A stretch of DNA of 64,000 nucleotides from an uncultured Bacteroidales bacterium (GCA_902800305.1 CADCDP010000028.1:1-64000), one strand, 5' to 3'; numbered from the stretch's first letter, positions 1 through 8,512 are shown. Notes: generated by a model from the sequence alone, not told the origin. Translations and numbers: made by a program.

Positions 1-8
1 GTATTCAT
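1..8 (-). CDS. Start of a second antitoxin-like gene (cut by window edge)
   Basis: Only the first codons are visible. The minus strand reads ATG TAC ATG AAT, identical to the start of the gene at 641-1048, with the same 5' flank and -7 box. It is inferred to be a tandem copy of that gene. Nothing can be said about whether it is intact. Confidence 0.45.
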
Positions 9-185
9 GTACATTTTCCGAATTCGCCACAAATTTAATTAAAAAGTTTTAAATAATGTGGTGGGAAAGTGATTTTTTTGGTGGTTGGGGTGAAAAAGGA
101 GAGGGGAAGGGGCGGTTTTGCTATATGGTAGTGGCAATTTCGGGATGCTCTTGGGAGGGGTAAGCTCTAAGGGAAACATAAAAGT

Positions 186-258
186 CTAAGGAGTAAAGGA
201 GTTAAGGAGGGGCGGCGAGTGCGCCGCTAAAAAACTCCTAAGCTCCTATACTCCTTAG
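186..258. terminator. Long imperfect hairpin, copy 1
   Basis: The arms ctaaggagtaaaggagttaag and its near-complement ending in actccttag pair with about three mismatches around an inner GCGGCG…CGCCGC stem. It lies just beyond the toxin stop codon and ahead of the next repeat unit, so it may end transcription between units. Confidence 0.55.
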
Positions 259-290
259 CCCGAAAATAAAAATTCTCCATGGAGAGGGAG

Positions 291-650
291 TTAAATAGAA
301 ATGTCTGTCACATTCAGTACGATTCGACGCAGAATGTCTTCAAAGATGTCGTTTCGGAGGTAGTTGTTGTATCTGTTCATTACATCAGCTACGTTAAAGT
401 CCTTCACAATGTGTGTGATGAAATATGACCTCTTTGAGAGTGGCTTGGAGAGCCAATCCTGTTGGATAGGTATGGTAAGTTCTGGATAGTGATTTTTGGA
501 GGAGATGAGCACTGCATAGAACATACCGTCTTCGTAGTCCTGTATCGCGTCCCGCGAAAGTACCAGTGCCATGTGGGGGAGCACTCGTCCGTCAGGCAGG
601 TCGAATGGCACTTCCACGATTTCCCGTTGATGCACCTTCGTTACAGCCAT
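291..650 (-). CDS. PemK/MazF-like growth inhibitor (putative toxin)
   Basis: This 119-residue protein has the MazF/PemK barrel pattern: a basic N-terminus, a REIVEVPF strand (about 9-16), an RVLPHMALVLS segment (about 22-32) like the R-P-x-LVLS strand of MazF endoribonucleases, and a later SYFITH strand. Family members cut mRNA at short motifs. The gene overlaps the 3' end of its partner (641-1048) by 10 bases, the usual translational coupling of type II toxin-antitoxin pairs. The order would be antitoxin first, toxin second. The match is by pattern only, and catalytic residues cannot be assigned with certainty. A non-toxic MazF-like regulator is an alternative. Confidence 0.6.
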   Translation of the reverse strand: MAVTKVHQREIVEVPFDLPDGRVLPHMALVLSRDAIQDYEDGMFYAVLISSKNHYPELTIPIQQDWLSKPLSKRSYFITHIVKDFNVADVMNRYNNYLRNDIFEDILRRIVLNVTDISI

Positions 651-1048
651 TTTTCGATTCCTTTCATGGGTTTACGTGCCATCTTGCGGATGGCGTAGTT
701 ATAATCTTCCTTGGTGAGAAATGACAGGTCGGGGTGTTCTACTTCGTCCCAAGAGGGGAGGCCTTCGAGCTCTTTCTCCAGTTCCTCGTCGCTGAGGATG
801 TGGCGGAATTTGAGTTTCTTTTGGGGTTTTGGCTGTTCTTCTTCTGTACTTCGGGCGACGAACGCCTGGGCGTTGGCTTCGAGAAAGGCTTGCAGGGCGA
901 CCCAGTCGATGTCGCGCCCGTGGGTGTTGACGGGCACATGCACCATGTGGGCAGCAGTGCCGTATGGCATTACGGCTGGCTCTTCTGCCTTGGTGCTTTC
1001 TTCGGGCTTCTCCGCCTGTGCTATGTAGTCGTCGGTATTCATGTACAT
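641..1048 (-). CDS. Putative antitoxin partner of the PemK-like protein
   Basis: I do not recognise a family for this roughly 135-residue protein. It is acidic and low in complexity at the N-terminus (many Glu, Lys and Pro), has a central stretch of small residues (about 30-60) and a charged helical C-terminus ending KGIEKWL. An acidic, partly disordered protein overlapping a MazF-like gene is typical of an antitoxin, and that is the only basis for the call. The start at 1048 (MYMNTDD) or 1042 is preferred over 1066, because a TAAATTTG promoter box occupies 1064-1071. The 5' end and upstream region are duplicated at 1-274. Confidence 0.5.
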   Translation of the reverse strand: MYMNTDDYIAQAEKPEESTKAEEPAVMPYGTAAHMVHVPVNTHGRDIDWVALQAFLEANAQAFVARSTEEEQPKPQKKLKFRHILSDEELEKELEGLPSWDEVEHPDLSFLTKEDYNYAIRKMARKPMKGIEKWL

Positions 1049-1063
1049 TTTCCGAATTCGCCA

Positions 1064-1071
1064 CAAATTTA
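1064..1071 (-). promoter_or_regulatory. TAAATTTG -7 box
   Basis: On the minus strand this matches the Bacteroidetes -7 consensus TAnnTTTG, 16 bases upstream of the start codon at 1048. No clear -33 TTTG is seen. The same box occurs in repeat copy 1 at 30-37. Confidence 0.4.
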
Positions 1072-1197
1072 ATTAAAAAGTTTTAAATAATGTGGTGGGA
1101 AAGTGATTTTTTTGGTGGTTGGGGCGGTTTTGCTATATGGTAGTGGCAATTTCGGAATGCTCTTGGGAGGGGTAAACTCTAAGGGAAACATAAAAGT

Positions 1198-1270
1198 CTA
1201 AGGAGTAAAGGAGTTAAGGAGGGGCGGCGAGTGCACCGCTAAAAAACTCCTAAGCTCCTATACTCCTTAG
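1198..1270. terminator. Long imperfect hairpin, copy 2
   Basis: This is the same hairpin as at 186-258, with one inner-stem base changed (gtgcacc instead of gtgcgcc). It sits upstream of the toxin-antitoxin-like unit. Confidence 0.5.
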
Positions 1271-1286
1271 CCCGAAAATAAAAATT

Positions 1287-1940
1287 TACAAGTTTCGCCA
1301 GTTGCTGAATTCTTTTCAACACAGAGTTTTCACAAGAGCACTAAGGAACACAGAGGAACACTTTTTGCATACGAGGTGGAGATGGTCAGAGGAGCCTAAA
1401 GGCTCTTACGCAGAGAGGCTGCGCGACCTTCTTCGCCGAATTCCGTGCTCTCTGTTTTCTTTGTGGTGAAAAGATGCTCCCGAAAGTTGAGTAAGAATAA
1501 TACCAAATTGATGCAGATTGACGATTGAATTGACATGGATTGACGTGCAAAAGAAAGGAATAGGGCGTTTTTATTCAACGTCAATATCCATCAATCTAAA
1601 CGTCAATTTCTCCGCAGAGAACGGCCTGTACGGAAAGAGGATTCCTCGGAAAGTCGGGGGAGGGATGCCAAGGATGAAATAATAGGTGACGGGCTGTGAA
1701 GATAGGTGATGACGGGCAGATGAGAAGGGACGCGACGGGCATGGACTAAGAGGGGTGACGGGGATGTGTGTGGAGGGGTGAAAGGCACACGTGTATAACA
1801 CTGACGGAAGAACACAAAAATAATCGATGGAAAAGAGGCAAAAAGGGGGATTTGTGTGCATGGTTTTAGGATTATGGGGCACTTTTTTATAAAAATGTAA
1901 CATTTGGTTAACAAAAGCAAAGGTTTGTTATTGTTTTTTT
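1287..1940. other. Gene-free region with decayed inverted repeat
   Basis: No convincing gene is seen. At about 1318-1480 complementary segments (cacagag…ttcac and ctctgttttctttgtggtgaaa) form a loose inverted repeat of a kind common between Bacteroidales genes. The rest is A/T- and G-rich sequence without motifs until the GH26 promoter. Minus-strand reading frames here have low-complexity, non-protein-like translations. Confidence 0.5.
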
Positions 1941-1942
1941 TG

Positions 1943-1950
1943 TATCTTTG
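1943..1950 (+). promoter_or_regulatory. TATCTTTG -7 box of the mannan operon
   Basis: TATCTTTG matches the Bacteroidetes -7 consensus and is followed by a 44-base leader to the GH26 start. A TTTG at 1923-1926 is a possible -33 element, with a slightly short 16-base spacer. Confidence 0.6.
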
Positions 1951-1994
1951 CACCCGAAAATTATTGTAAGTCAATAAAGAAACATTTTCTTGTT

Positions 1995-3140
1995 ATGAGA
2001 ATCAGGACATTTTTGCTGCTTATGACGCTTGTGGCGAGCTATGCTGTGCAGGCTGCACCGAAGACTCCGGCTCAGCAGTTGCTGGAACGGATGCGGAAGT
2101 TGCAGAAGAAGGGCTATATGTATGGCCATCAGGACGACCCGTTCTACGGACTCACGTGGGAGTGGGAGAAGGGCCGTTCGGACACGAAGGAGCTGGTGGG
2201 GGATTACCCTGCCGTGATGGGGTTCGATCTCGGCGGCATTGAGATGGGCGACGCGAAGAACCTGGACAGTGTGCCGTTTCAGCGCATCCGCGAAGAAATT
2301 GTGGCGCATCACGAACGGGGCGGCATCGTGACCATCTCTTGGCACCCTCGGAATCCGCTGCTCGGCTCGACGGCGTGGATTGCGAAGGACACGGTGGCCT
2401 TCAATGAGGCGGCTGAAGCCTTGGGCAAGGTGGGCATGGGTGGCCTGATGGAGAAGGTGCCCAACCCGAAAAAGACGGTGGCGAGTGTGCTGCCCGGGGG
2501 ATCGCGCCATGAGACATACATGAACTGGCTGAAGCGTGTGGGCGACTTCCTGCTGACGCTGAAGGACGGGAAGGGGGAGCCGGTTCCGGTCATCTTCCGA
2601 CCCTATCACGAGAACAACGGTTCGTGGTTCTGGTGGGGACAGGACTTGTGTTCCGACGACGAGTTCCACTTGCTCTGGGTCATCACGCAGGACTACCTCA
2701 ACGAGGTGTTGCCTACGAGTCTGGTGTGGTCGTACTCGCCGAACTTGCAGGGCAACTGGACGGAGGAGGCGTGGATGCGTCGCTATCCGGGCGACGACCG
2801 TGTGGACCTCATCGGTGAGGATGCCTACCAGTGGGGCACGGAGGCTGACTTCGTGACCGCACTCACTGCCGACCTCACGCTCATCACCGCCATCGCCAAG
2901 AAGCACGGCAAGCTCATCGCCCTGACGGAGTGCGGCTACCAAAATTCGCCCGACGCGACATGGTGGCAACGGGTGTTCAAGCCCATTATCGAGCAGTTCC
3001 CTGTGTGCTACTTCCTGCCATGGCGGAACTACAAGAAGGAGCATTTCGGGGCAAGTCCGACAACTGCGACGGCGGACGACTTCAAGGCGTGGGCGGCACA
3101 GAAGCGGTTCTTGTTCAATAGGGATATTCAGAAAAAATAG
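1995..3140 (+). CDS. GH26 endo-beta-1,4-mannanase
   Basis: This enzyme hydrolyses beta-1,4-mannan, probably giving mannobiose outside the cytoplasm. The 381-residue protein starts with a signal peptide (about 1-20, cut near Q-A-A) and has no lipobox. The rest is one GH26 barrel, with the acid/base Glu206 in RPYHENNGSWFWWG and the nucleophile Glu312 in ALTECGYQ. An SWHPRNP segment (115-121) also fits. It is the first gene of an operon continuing with mannosylglucose phosphorylase, symporter and epimerase, the same gene set as the mannobiose pathway known in Bacteroides fragilis. Family and operon context agree closely. Whether it is periplasmic or secreted is not shown. Confidence 0.93.
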   Translation: MRIRTFLLLMTLVASYAVQAAPKTPAQQLLERMRKLQKKGYMYGHQDDPFYGLTWEWEKGRSDTKELVGDYPAVMGFDLGGIEMGDAKNLDSVPFQRIREEIVAHHERGGIVTISWHPRNPLLGSTAWIAKDTVAFNEAAEALGKVGMGGLMEKVPNPKKTVASVLPGGSRHETYMNWLKRVGDFLLTLKDGKGEPVPVIFRPYHENNGSWFWWGQDLCSDDEFHLLWVITQDYLNEVLPTSLVWSYSPNLQGNWTEEAWMRRYPGDDRVDLIGEDAYQWGTEADFVTALTADLTLITAIAKKHGKLIALTECGYQNSPDATWWQRVFKPIIEQFPVCYFLPWRNYKKEHFGASPTTATADDFKAWAAQKRFLFNRDIQKK

Positions 3141-3332
3141 AAGACCCCCTCCCCGCTCCCCCAAGGGGGAGTGCGGTTACCAGGGTCTATACGGTAAGAA
3201 AGAAAAGATAAACAACAATATTAGGCCTTACATCGTGTTTCTCTGTTGGGGAGAACAGGAGAGGGGTCTTTAGTAGAATACTCCCCCACTAACATTCTAC
3301 TCCTCCCTTTGGGGAGGCGGGGGAGGGGTCTT
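3141..3332. repeat. Palindromic intergenic element with AGACCCC…GGGGTCT ends, copy 1
   Basis: Directly after the GH26 stop, agaccccctccccgctcccc begins the element. It ends in ggcgggggaggggtctt, two bases before the GH130 start. The ends are inverted copies of each other, and each carries its own small CCCC/GGGG hairpin. The same composite lies between the epimerase and manA genes (7323-7441). The right end supplies the ribosome-binding region of GH130. Confidence 0.75.
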
Positions 3333-4517
3333 ATGTCAACCGAATTTGAACTGAAAGTGAAGGCATTGCGCGAGCACCATGAGGCATTGCTTGCGCGTCC
3401 CAACGTGAAGAAGGCGTGGGGCAATGGAATCTATGAGAAATATGAGAACCCCATCCTGACGGCTGAACACACGCCGCTGGAGTGGCGGTATGACTTCTGC
3501 GAGCAGGACAACCCCTACCTGATGCAGCGCATCATGATGAACGCCACGCTGAACAGTGGTGCCATCAAGTGGGGCGACAAATACGTGCTGGTGGTGCGTG
3601 TGGAGGGTGCCGACCGCAAGAGCTTCTTCGCGGTGGCAGAGTCGCCCAATGGGGTGGACAACTTCCGCTTTTGGGACGAGCCTATCACGATGCCCGAGGA
3701 TGTGGTGCCCGCCACGAATGTGTATGACATGCGTCTGACGGCACACGAAGATGGGTGGATATATGGTGTATTCTGTGCCGAACGCCATGACGACAGTCAG
3801 CCGGGTGACCTCTCGGCGGCTACGGCTACGGCTGGCATCGCCCGCACGAAAGACCTCAAGACGTGGGAGCGTCTGCCCGACCTGAAGAGCCGGAGCCAGC
3901 AGCGCAACGTGGTGCTGCACCCCGAATTTGTGGAGGGCAAGTATGCTTTCTACACCCGTCCGCAGGATGGATTCATCGACACGGGTTCGGGCGGCGGCAT
4001 CGGTTGGGCACTGGTGGACGACATCACCCATGCCGAGGTGACCGAGGAACGCATTATCAACGCTCGCCACTATCACACCATCATGGAAGTGAAGAACGGT
4101 GAGGGACCGCATCCCATCAAGACTTCGAGGGGGTGGTTGCACTTGGCGCATGGTGTGCGAGGCTGTGCGAGCGGTCTGCGCTATGTGCTCTACATGTACA
4201 TGACGGCGCTCGACGACCCCACACGTGTCATCGCTCAGCCCGGGGGGTATTTCCTCGTGCCGGAAGGCTGGGAATATGTGGGCGACGTGATGAATGTGGC
4301 GTTTGCCAATGGCTGGATTGCTGACGGCGACGGGGACGACGACCGTGTGCTCATCTACTATGCATCGAGCGACACACGGATGCACGTGGCGGAATCGACC
4401 ATCGGGAGGCTCATCGACTACTGCATGAACACGCCGGAGGACGGGTTCACCACGGGTGCGTCGGTGGAAACAATCAAGCGGCTGGTGGAGAAGAACAGGA
4501 GGGCAAGCGGGAAGTGA
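3333..4517 (+). CDS. GH130 4-O-beta-mannosylglucose phosphorylase
   Basis: This cytoplasmic enzyme phosphorolyses mannosyl-beta-1,4-glucose to mannose-1-phosphate and glucose. With the start at 3333 (MSTEFELK) it has 394 residues, the usual GH130_1 length. An upstream ATG at 3246 would only translate repeat sequence. The general acid Asp is at 132 in VYDMRL, matching the catalytic Asp of B. fragilis MGP. Other conserved stretches are [30 protein letters not shown] and a GGYFLVPEG segment. There is no signal peptide. It works after the epimerase encoded two genes downstream. The linker to the transporter contains tandem repeats. Confidence 0.93.
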   Translation: MSTEFELKVKALREHHEALLARPNVKKAWGNGIYEKYENPILTAEHTPLEWRYDFCEQDNPYLMQRIMMNATLNSGAIKWGDKYVLVVRVEGADRKSFFAVAESPNGVDNFRFWDEPITMPEDVVPATNVYDMRLTAHEDGWIYGVFCAERHDDSQPGDLSAATATAGIARTKDLKTWERLPDLKSRSQQRNVVLHPEFVEGKYAFYTRPQDGFIDTGSGGGIGWALVDDITHAEVTEERIINARHYHTIMEVKNGEGPHPIKTSRGWLHLAHGVRGCASGLRYVLYMYMTALDDPTRVIAQPGGYFLVPEGWEYVGDVMNVAFANGWIADGDGDDDRVLIYYASSDTRMHVAESTIGRLIDYCMNTPEDGFTTGASVETIKRLVEKNRRASGK

Positions 4518-4527
4518 AGCTGCTCAC

Positions 4528-4620
4528 GCGGGGAAACCGCGTGACGCCAGCCCCATGAGAAAGGAAAGAGCGAAAGGGGAAACCGCGTGACGCCAGCCCC
4601 ATGAAAAGGGGAAACCGCGA
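4528..4620. repeat. Tandem repeat between GH130 and symporter genes
   Basis: The unit ggggaaaccgcgtgacgcca followed by gccccatga occurs twice (about 4530-4557 and 4578-4606), and its first 13 bases a third time (4607-4620). The unit holds a CGCGG…CCGCG-type hairpin. It lies wholly between the genes. Confidence 0.85.
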
Positions 4621-4667
4621 AGCAGGGAGCCCCAGGAGAGGATAAAAGAAAAAAGAAAATAAAATAT

Positions 4668-6047
4668 ATGGCATCGTTAAAAGAAAAAATCGGATATGGA
4701 TTTGGCGATATGTCGAGTTCCATGTTCTGGAAGATATTCAGTTACTATCTTCCCATCTTCTATTCCGACGTGTACGAACTGAGCCTTGCGCAGACGGCGA
4801 CACTCATGTTTGTCACGCGTATCTGGGACACCGTGAGCGACCCGATGATGGGCGTGATAGCCGACCGGACGGAGACCCGTTGGGGTAAGTATCGCCCCTA
4901 TCTGCTTTGGTTTGCCGTACCTTTCGCCATCGCCGGTGTGCTGCTCTTCACCACACCCAACTGGAGCGAGAACGGCAAGCTCATCTGGGCCTACTGCACC
5001 TACATCTTGATGATGACGGTTTACACGGGCATCAACGTCCCCTACGCTTCCATGCTGGGCGTCATCACCGACAACTCCGACGAGAAGACCGTCTTTTCGT
5101 CCTACCGTATGTTCTTCGCCTACGCAGGCTCGTTCATCGCCCTGTTCGCATGGGAACCCCTCTGCAATACCTTCCAGTCGATCACGGATTCCGTCACCAC
5201 GGGATGGCAGTACGCCATGGTGGTGTTGGCCTCGATGTGCATCGTGCTCTTCCTGCTGAGCTTCTTCATGACGAAGGAGCACATCAGCGTGAAGCCCACC
5301 AAGCTGGGCAACGACTTCCTCTCGCTGCTTTCCAACCTGCCGTGGTGGATGCTCACTATGGGTTCCGTCTGCACCAACCTCTTCAACACGGTGCGTGGCT
5401 CCACGGTGGCCTACTACTTTAAGTATTATATCGGCGAGGAAGCCAACATCGACCTCGGCCTGACGAGCTTCATCTTCTTCGCAGGACTCTTCCTGGCTGT
5501 GGGCGAGGTGTGCAACATGCTGGGTGTGGCCCTTGCCGTGCCCCTTTCGAAGAAGATGGGCAAAAAGACGACCTTCATCCTGTCTGCCCTTGTACTAATC
5601 GTGTTCAGCATCATGTTCTTCTACGTGCCATGCACCAACCTCGGGTTCATCACGATGCTCTCGCTCCAGATTATCATCAGTATCTTCACGGGTGTCGTTA
5701 GCCCGCTCGTCTGGTCGATGTATGCCGATGTGGCCGACTACGCTCGCTGGAAAGACGGTGCCCACTGCACGGGTCTCATCTTCTCGTCCGGCTCCTTTGC
5801 CCAGAAGCTCGGTGGGGCTGTGGCAGGTTCGGCTGTGCTGATGGTGCTGGATGCCTTCGGCCTTGTGCCCAACGCTACGTTCCAGACGTCAGAAGCCTTG
5901 ATGGGTCTGCGCATTACCATCAGCTGGATTCCTGCAGGAATCGCTCTCGCCATGGCTATCATCTTCATGCTCTATCCGCTGTCGAAGCACAAGATGGAGG
6001 ACATCGCGTTTGAACTAAAGGCTAAGGCAGAAAAAGAGAAAAGATAG
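4668..6047 (+). CDS. GPH-family sugar:cation symporter (probable mannobiose importer)
   Basis: This 459-residue inner-membrane protein belongs to the glycoside-pentoside-hexuronide:cation symporters (MelB type, MFS). The N-terminus (KEKIGYGFGDMSSSMFWKI) and the RIWDTVSDPMMGVIADRT loop (about 45-63) are characteristic, as are RWGKYRPYLLW and about twelve hydrophobic segments. The C-terminal tail is Lys/Glu-rich. Its position between the phosphorylase and the epimerase, which begins two bases after its stop, indicates that it imports the mannobiose made by GH26. The substrate is inferred from the operon. Confidence 0.9.
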   Translation: MASLKEKIGYGFGDMSSSMFWKIFSYYLPIFYSDVYELSLAQTATLMFVTRIWDTVSDPMMGVIADRTETRWGKYRPYLLWFAVPFAIAGVLLFTTPNWSENGKLIWAYCTYILMMTVYTGINVPYASMLGVITDNSDEKTVFSSYRMFFAYAGSFIALFAWEPLCNTFQSITDSVTTGWQYAMVVLASMCIVLFLLSFFMTKEHISVKPTKLGNDFLSLLSNLPWWMLTMGSVCTNLFNTVRGSTVAYYFKYYIGEEANIDLGLTSFIFFAGLFLAVGEVCNMLGVALAVPLSKKMGKKTTFILSALVLIVFSIMFFYVPCTNLGFITMLSLQIIISIFTGVVSPLVWSMYADVADYARWKDGAHCTGLIFSSGSFAQKLGGAVAGSAVLMVLDAFGLVPNATFQTSEALMGLRITISWIPAGIALAMAIIFMLYPLSKHKMEDIAFELKAKAEKEKR

Positions 6048-6049
6048 GT

Positions 6050-7324
6050 ATGTTTTCGACCGTCAAACAAGAGATGCTGGAAGTGCTGGAGGGGAATATC
6101 CTTCCCTTCTGGCTCAACCAGATGCAAGACCGTGAGCACGGCGGGTTCTATGGCCAGATGAGGGGCGACGGGACGCTGGTGCCCGAGGCCGACAAGGGCG
6201 GCATCCTCAATGCCCGCATCCTGTGGTCGTTCAGTGCCGCTTACCGCGTGCTCGGCAAGCCCGAATACCTGCAAGCCGCCACCCGTGCCAAGGACTACAT
6301 CTTGGCGCACTTCTTCGATGCGGAGTACGGCGGCACCTACTGGAGTCTCGACTACTTAGGGCAACCCAAGGACACGAAGAAGCAGTTCTACGCCCTGGGC
6401 TTCATGCTCTATGGCCTGAGCGAGTATGTGCGTGCCACGGGTGACCGCGAAGCCCTCGACTATGCGCTTGCCCTCTTCGACACCATCGAGGACCATGCCC
6501 TCGACCCCGAATATAACGGCTACATTGAGGCCATGACCCGCGAGTGGCAACCCATCGCCGACATGCGCCTTTCCGAGCTGGATGCCAACTACCCCAAGTC
6601 GCAGAACACGCACCTACACATCATCGAGCCTTATACCAACTTGCTCCGATGCCTGAAGGAGCTGCACGATGCAAGTTCGGTGGCGTGTACCTACGTGCCC
6701 ACCATCGGTTCGATGCTTCCCATCGACATCACCGTGCCGCAAGAGACCGTTGACCGTGTGGAGGCAGCCGTGCGCAACCTCATCGCCATCTTCACCGACC
6801 GCATCCTCAATCCCGACACCCACCATCTGGATCTCTTCTTCGAGATGGACTGGACACGCGGTGCCGGCCAGTTGGAGAGCTACGGCCACGACATCGAGTG
6901 CTCCTGGCTCCTGCATGAAGCGGCACTCGTCTTGGGCGACACTTCGGTACTCGCCAAGGTGGAGCCGATTGTGCAACTGGTGGCGAAAGCCTCGGAGAAG
7001 GGCTTGAATCCCGACGGCTCGATGCTCCACGAGGCCAACCTCGACACGGGGCACGTGGATGTGGACCGCCATTGGTGGGTGCAAGCCGAAAACGTGGTGG
7101 GATGGGCTAACATCTACCAGTATTTCGGGGACACGTCGGCAGCCGAGAAGGCCATCCGCTGTTGGGACTACATCAAGAAGAACCTCGTGGATTGGGAGGG
7201 TGGCGAGTGGTTTTGGAGCCGCGACCCCGAAGGGAACATCAACCGCCGCGACGACAAGGCTGGCTTCTGGAAATGTCCCTACCACAACAGCCGTATGTGC
7301 CTGGAGATGATAGAACGATTTTAG
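6050..7324 (+). CDS. Cellobiose 2-epimerase (mannobiose 2-epimerase)
   Basis: This enzyme epimerises the reducing-end sugar of beta-1,4 disaccharides, here converting mannobiose to mannosyl-glucose for GH130. The 424-residue protein has the (alpha/alpha)6 fold of the N-acylglucosamine 2-epimerase superfamily, with HLHIIEPYTNLLR (about 187-199), GHDIECSWLLHEA (about 279-291), DRHWWVQAENVVGW (about 336-349) and the C-terminal CPYHNSRMCLEM. The His residues in these motifs are those used for proton transfer and substrate binding in the family. It follows the symporter gene by two bases. The stop codon TAG overlaps the first bases of an intergenic palindromic element (7323 on). Confidence 0.92.
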   Translation: MFSTVKQEMLEVLEGNILPFWLNQMQDREHGGFYGQMRGDGTLVPEADKGGILNARILWSFSAAYRVLGKPEYLQAATRAKDYILAHFFDAEYGGTYWSLDYLGQPKDTKKQFYALGFMLYGLSEYVRATGDREALDYALALFDTIEDHALDPEYNGYIEAMTREWQPIADMRLSELDANYPKSQNTHLHIIEPYTNLLRCLKELHDASSVACTYVPTIGSMLPIDITVPQETVDRVEAAVRNLIAIFTDRILNPDTHHLDLFFEMDWTRGAGQLESYGHDIECSWLLHEAALVLGDTSVLAKVEPIVQLVAKASEKGLNPDGSMLHEANLDTGHVDVDRHWWVQAENVVGWANIYQYFGDTSAAEKAIRCWDYIKKNLVDWEGGEWFWSRDPEGNINRRDDKAGFWKCPYHNSRMCLEMIERF

Positions 7325-7441
7325 ACCCTCTTCCCGCTCCCCCAAAGGGAAGGGTGGTTTTCTTAGCAACGATTAAATGGGAAATAACGATATAGCATCA
7401 CATTCTACGCTCCCCATCGGGAGTGCAGGGAGGGGGTCTGC
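7323..7441. repeat. Palindromic intergenic element with AGACCC…GGGGTCT ends, copy 2
   Basis: The left end (agaccctcttcccgctcccc) overlaps the epimerase stop codon. The right end (cattctacgctcccc…gggagggggtctg) is translated as part of the manA N-terminus. Both ends closely match the element at 3141-3332, including the cattctac motif, but the core is shorter. Confidence 0.75.
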
Positions 7442-8399
7442 CCTTCTCCCGTTCAAATTCGAACCTTATCTGAAAGAAACCCTTTGGGGGGGCGAGCGCA
7501 TCGCCCCCTTTAAGGGCATTCAGACCGACCGCACCTGCATCGGCGAGAGCTGGGAAATCAGCGGGGTAGCAGGCCACGAGAGTGTGGTGGCGGACCGTGG
7601 ATTGGCTGCCGATGCCGATGTGGGCGTCACGCTGCCACAGCTCATCGACCGCTACAAGGGTGCCCTCTTGGGCGATGCCGTTTACGCGAAGTACGGCCAC
7701 GAGTTTCCGCTGCTCGTCAAGTTCATCAACGCCCGGAAGGATCTCTCCGTGCAGGTACATCCCGACGACGCGATGGCGCAACAGCGGCACCACTGTCAGG
7801 GCAAGACCGAGATGTGGTACATCATGGATGCCGACGACGGTGCACAGATTTACGCCGGACTGAGTGAGGGCATCACGCCCGACGACTACGAGCGTCTGGT
7901 GCAGGAGAACCGCTTCATGGACGTGGTGGCGAGTCACGACAGCCACGCTGGCGACGTGTTTTTCCTGCCTTCAGGCCGTGTACACTCCATCGGCGGGGGC
8001 AATTTCCTCGTCGAGATTCAGCAGACCAGCGACATCACTTACCGCATTTACGACTTCGGTCGCCTCGACGCTCAGGGCCGGCCGCGTGAACTGCACGTGG
8101 AGGAAGCCAAGGAGGCGATTGACTATACGGTGCATCCCGACTACCGCACCCACTACGACACCGCCGACCCCCAAGCCACACTCGTGCAGTGCCCTTACTT
8201 TACGACCCATCGGCTCGTGGTCGAAGGTGCGACAGAGGTCAACTACCGCACCGACTCCTTCGTCATCGCCGTATGCCTCAGCGGTTCCGCCACCCTCAAC
8301 GGCATCGCCGTTCGGCAAGGCGAGACACTCCTCATACCCGCCAGCGACAATGTGCTCCGCATCGACGGGACAGCCACGTTCATCACGGCGACCATGTAG
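7377..8399 (+). CDS. manA: Mannose-6-phosphate isomerase, type I
   Basis: This enzyme interconverts mannose-6-phosphate and fructose-6-phosphate, feeding mannose into glycolysis. The cupin fold is marked by LKETLWGGERI, SWEISGVAGHES, the zinc-site segments LSVQVHPDDA and KTEMWYIMD, and GRVHSIGGGNFLVEIQQTSD. The first 22 or so residues (MGNNDIASHSTLPIGSAGRG…) are translated from the palindromic element at 7323-7441. Relatives usually start just before the LPFKFEPYLKETLWGG stretch. No in-frame ATG exists nearer, so the extension appears real. It completes the mannan pathway, although a phosphomannomutase is needed between GH130 and this step. Confidence 0.93.
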   Translation: MGNNDIASHSTLPIGSAGRGSALLPFKFEPYLKETLWGGERIAPFKGIQTDRTCIGESWEISGVAGHESVVADRGLAADADVGVTLPQLIDRYKGALLGDAVYAKYGHEFPLLVKFINARKDLSVQVHPDDAMAQQRHHCQGKTEMWYIMDADDGAQIYAGLSEGITPDDYERLVQENRFMDVVASHDSHAGDVFFLPSGRVHSIGGGNFLVEIQQTSDITYRIYDFGRLDAQGRPRELHVEEAKEAIDYTVHPDYRTHYDTADPQATLVQCPYFTTHRLVVEGATEVNYRTDSFVIAVCLSGSATLNGIAVRQGETLLIPASDNVLRIDGTATFITATM

Positions 8400-8413
8400 G
8401 CTCAGCGTTTTTT

Positions 8414-8512
8414 AAGGTCAAAGAATTTTTAGAAATAGAAGAAGCCATGCGGCGAGGAAAAGAAGTCCGCAAGCGGCGGAGAATTTTAAGAAGCCATGCG
8501 GATAGGGGTTGT
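8414..8512. repeat. Interspersed palindromic element (GTCA-AGAATTTT family), copy A
   Basis: This is a shortened copy beginning aaggtcaaagaattttt and carrying two gccatgcgg motifs and a tccgcaagcggcgga hairpin. It lies between manA and the GxxExxY gene. The terminal ttctntgac end is missing. Confidence 0.65.

Larger units (their letters stand above)
1..274. repeat. Long direct repeat, copy 1
   Basis: This stretch matches 1035-1286 almost base for base, from the first base of the window to the run ending cgaaaataaaaatt. It differs by a 22-base insertion near 92-113 and a few substitutions. It contains the 5' end of a minus-strand gene (start codons at 8 or 2), a TAAATTTG -7 box on the minus strand at 30-37, and a long hairpin at 186-258. 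Copy 2 is the upstream region of the gene at 641-1048, so the DNA left of the window very probably holds another copy of that gene. Confidence 0.9.
1035..1286. repeat. Long direct repeat, copy 2
   Basis: This is the second copy of the repeat at 1-274, shorter by 22 bases. It covers the first codons of the gene at 641-1048, its promoter box and an upstream hairpin. The period between copies is 1034 bases, the length of one toxin-antitoxin-like unit. Confidence 0.9.

Noticed and set aside
1571..1974. Minus-strand frames upstream of GH26
   Set aside because: Translations are irregular, they overlap each other and the GH26 promoter, and no start signal is present.
3246..3332. Upstream start for GH130 at 3246
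   Set aside because: The extra residues are translated repeat sequence, and the start at 3333 gives the normal family length with a good upstream G-rich site.
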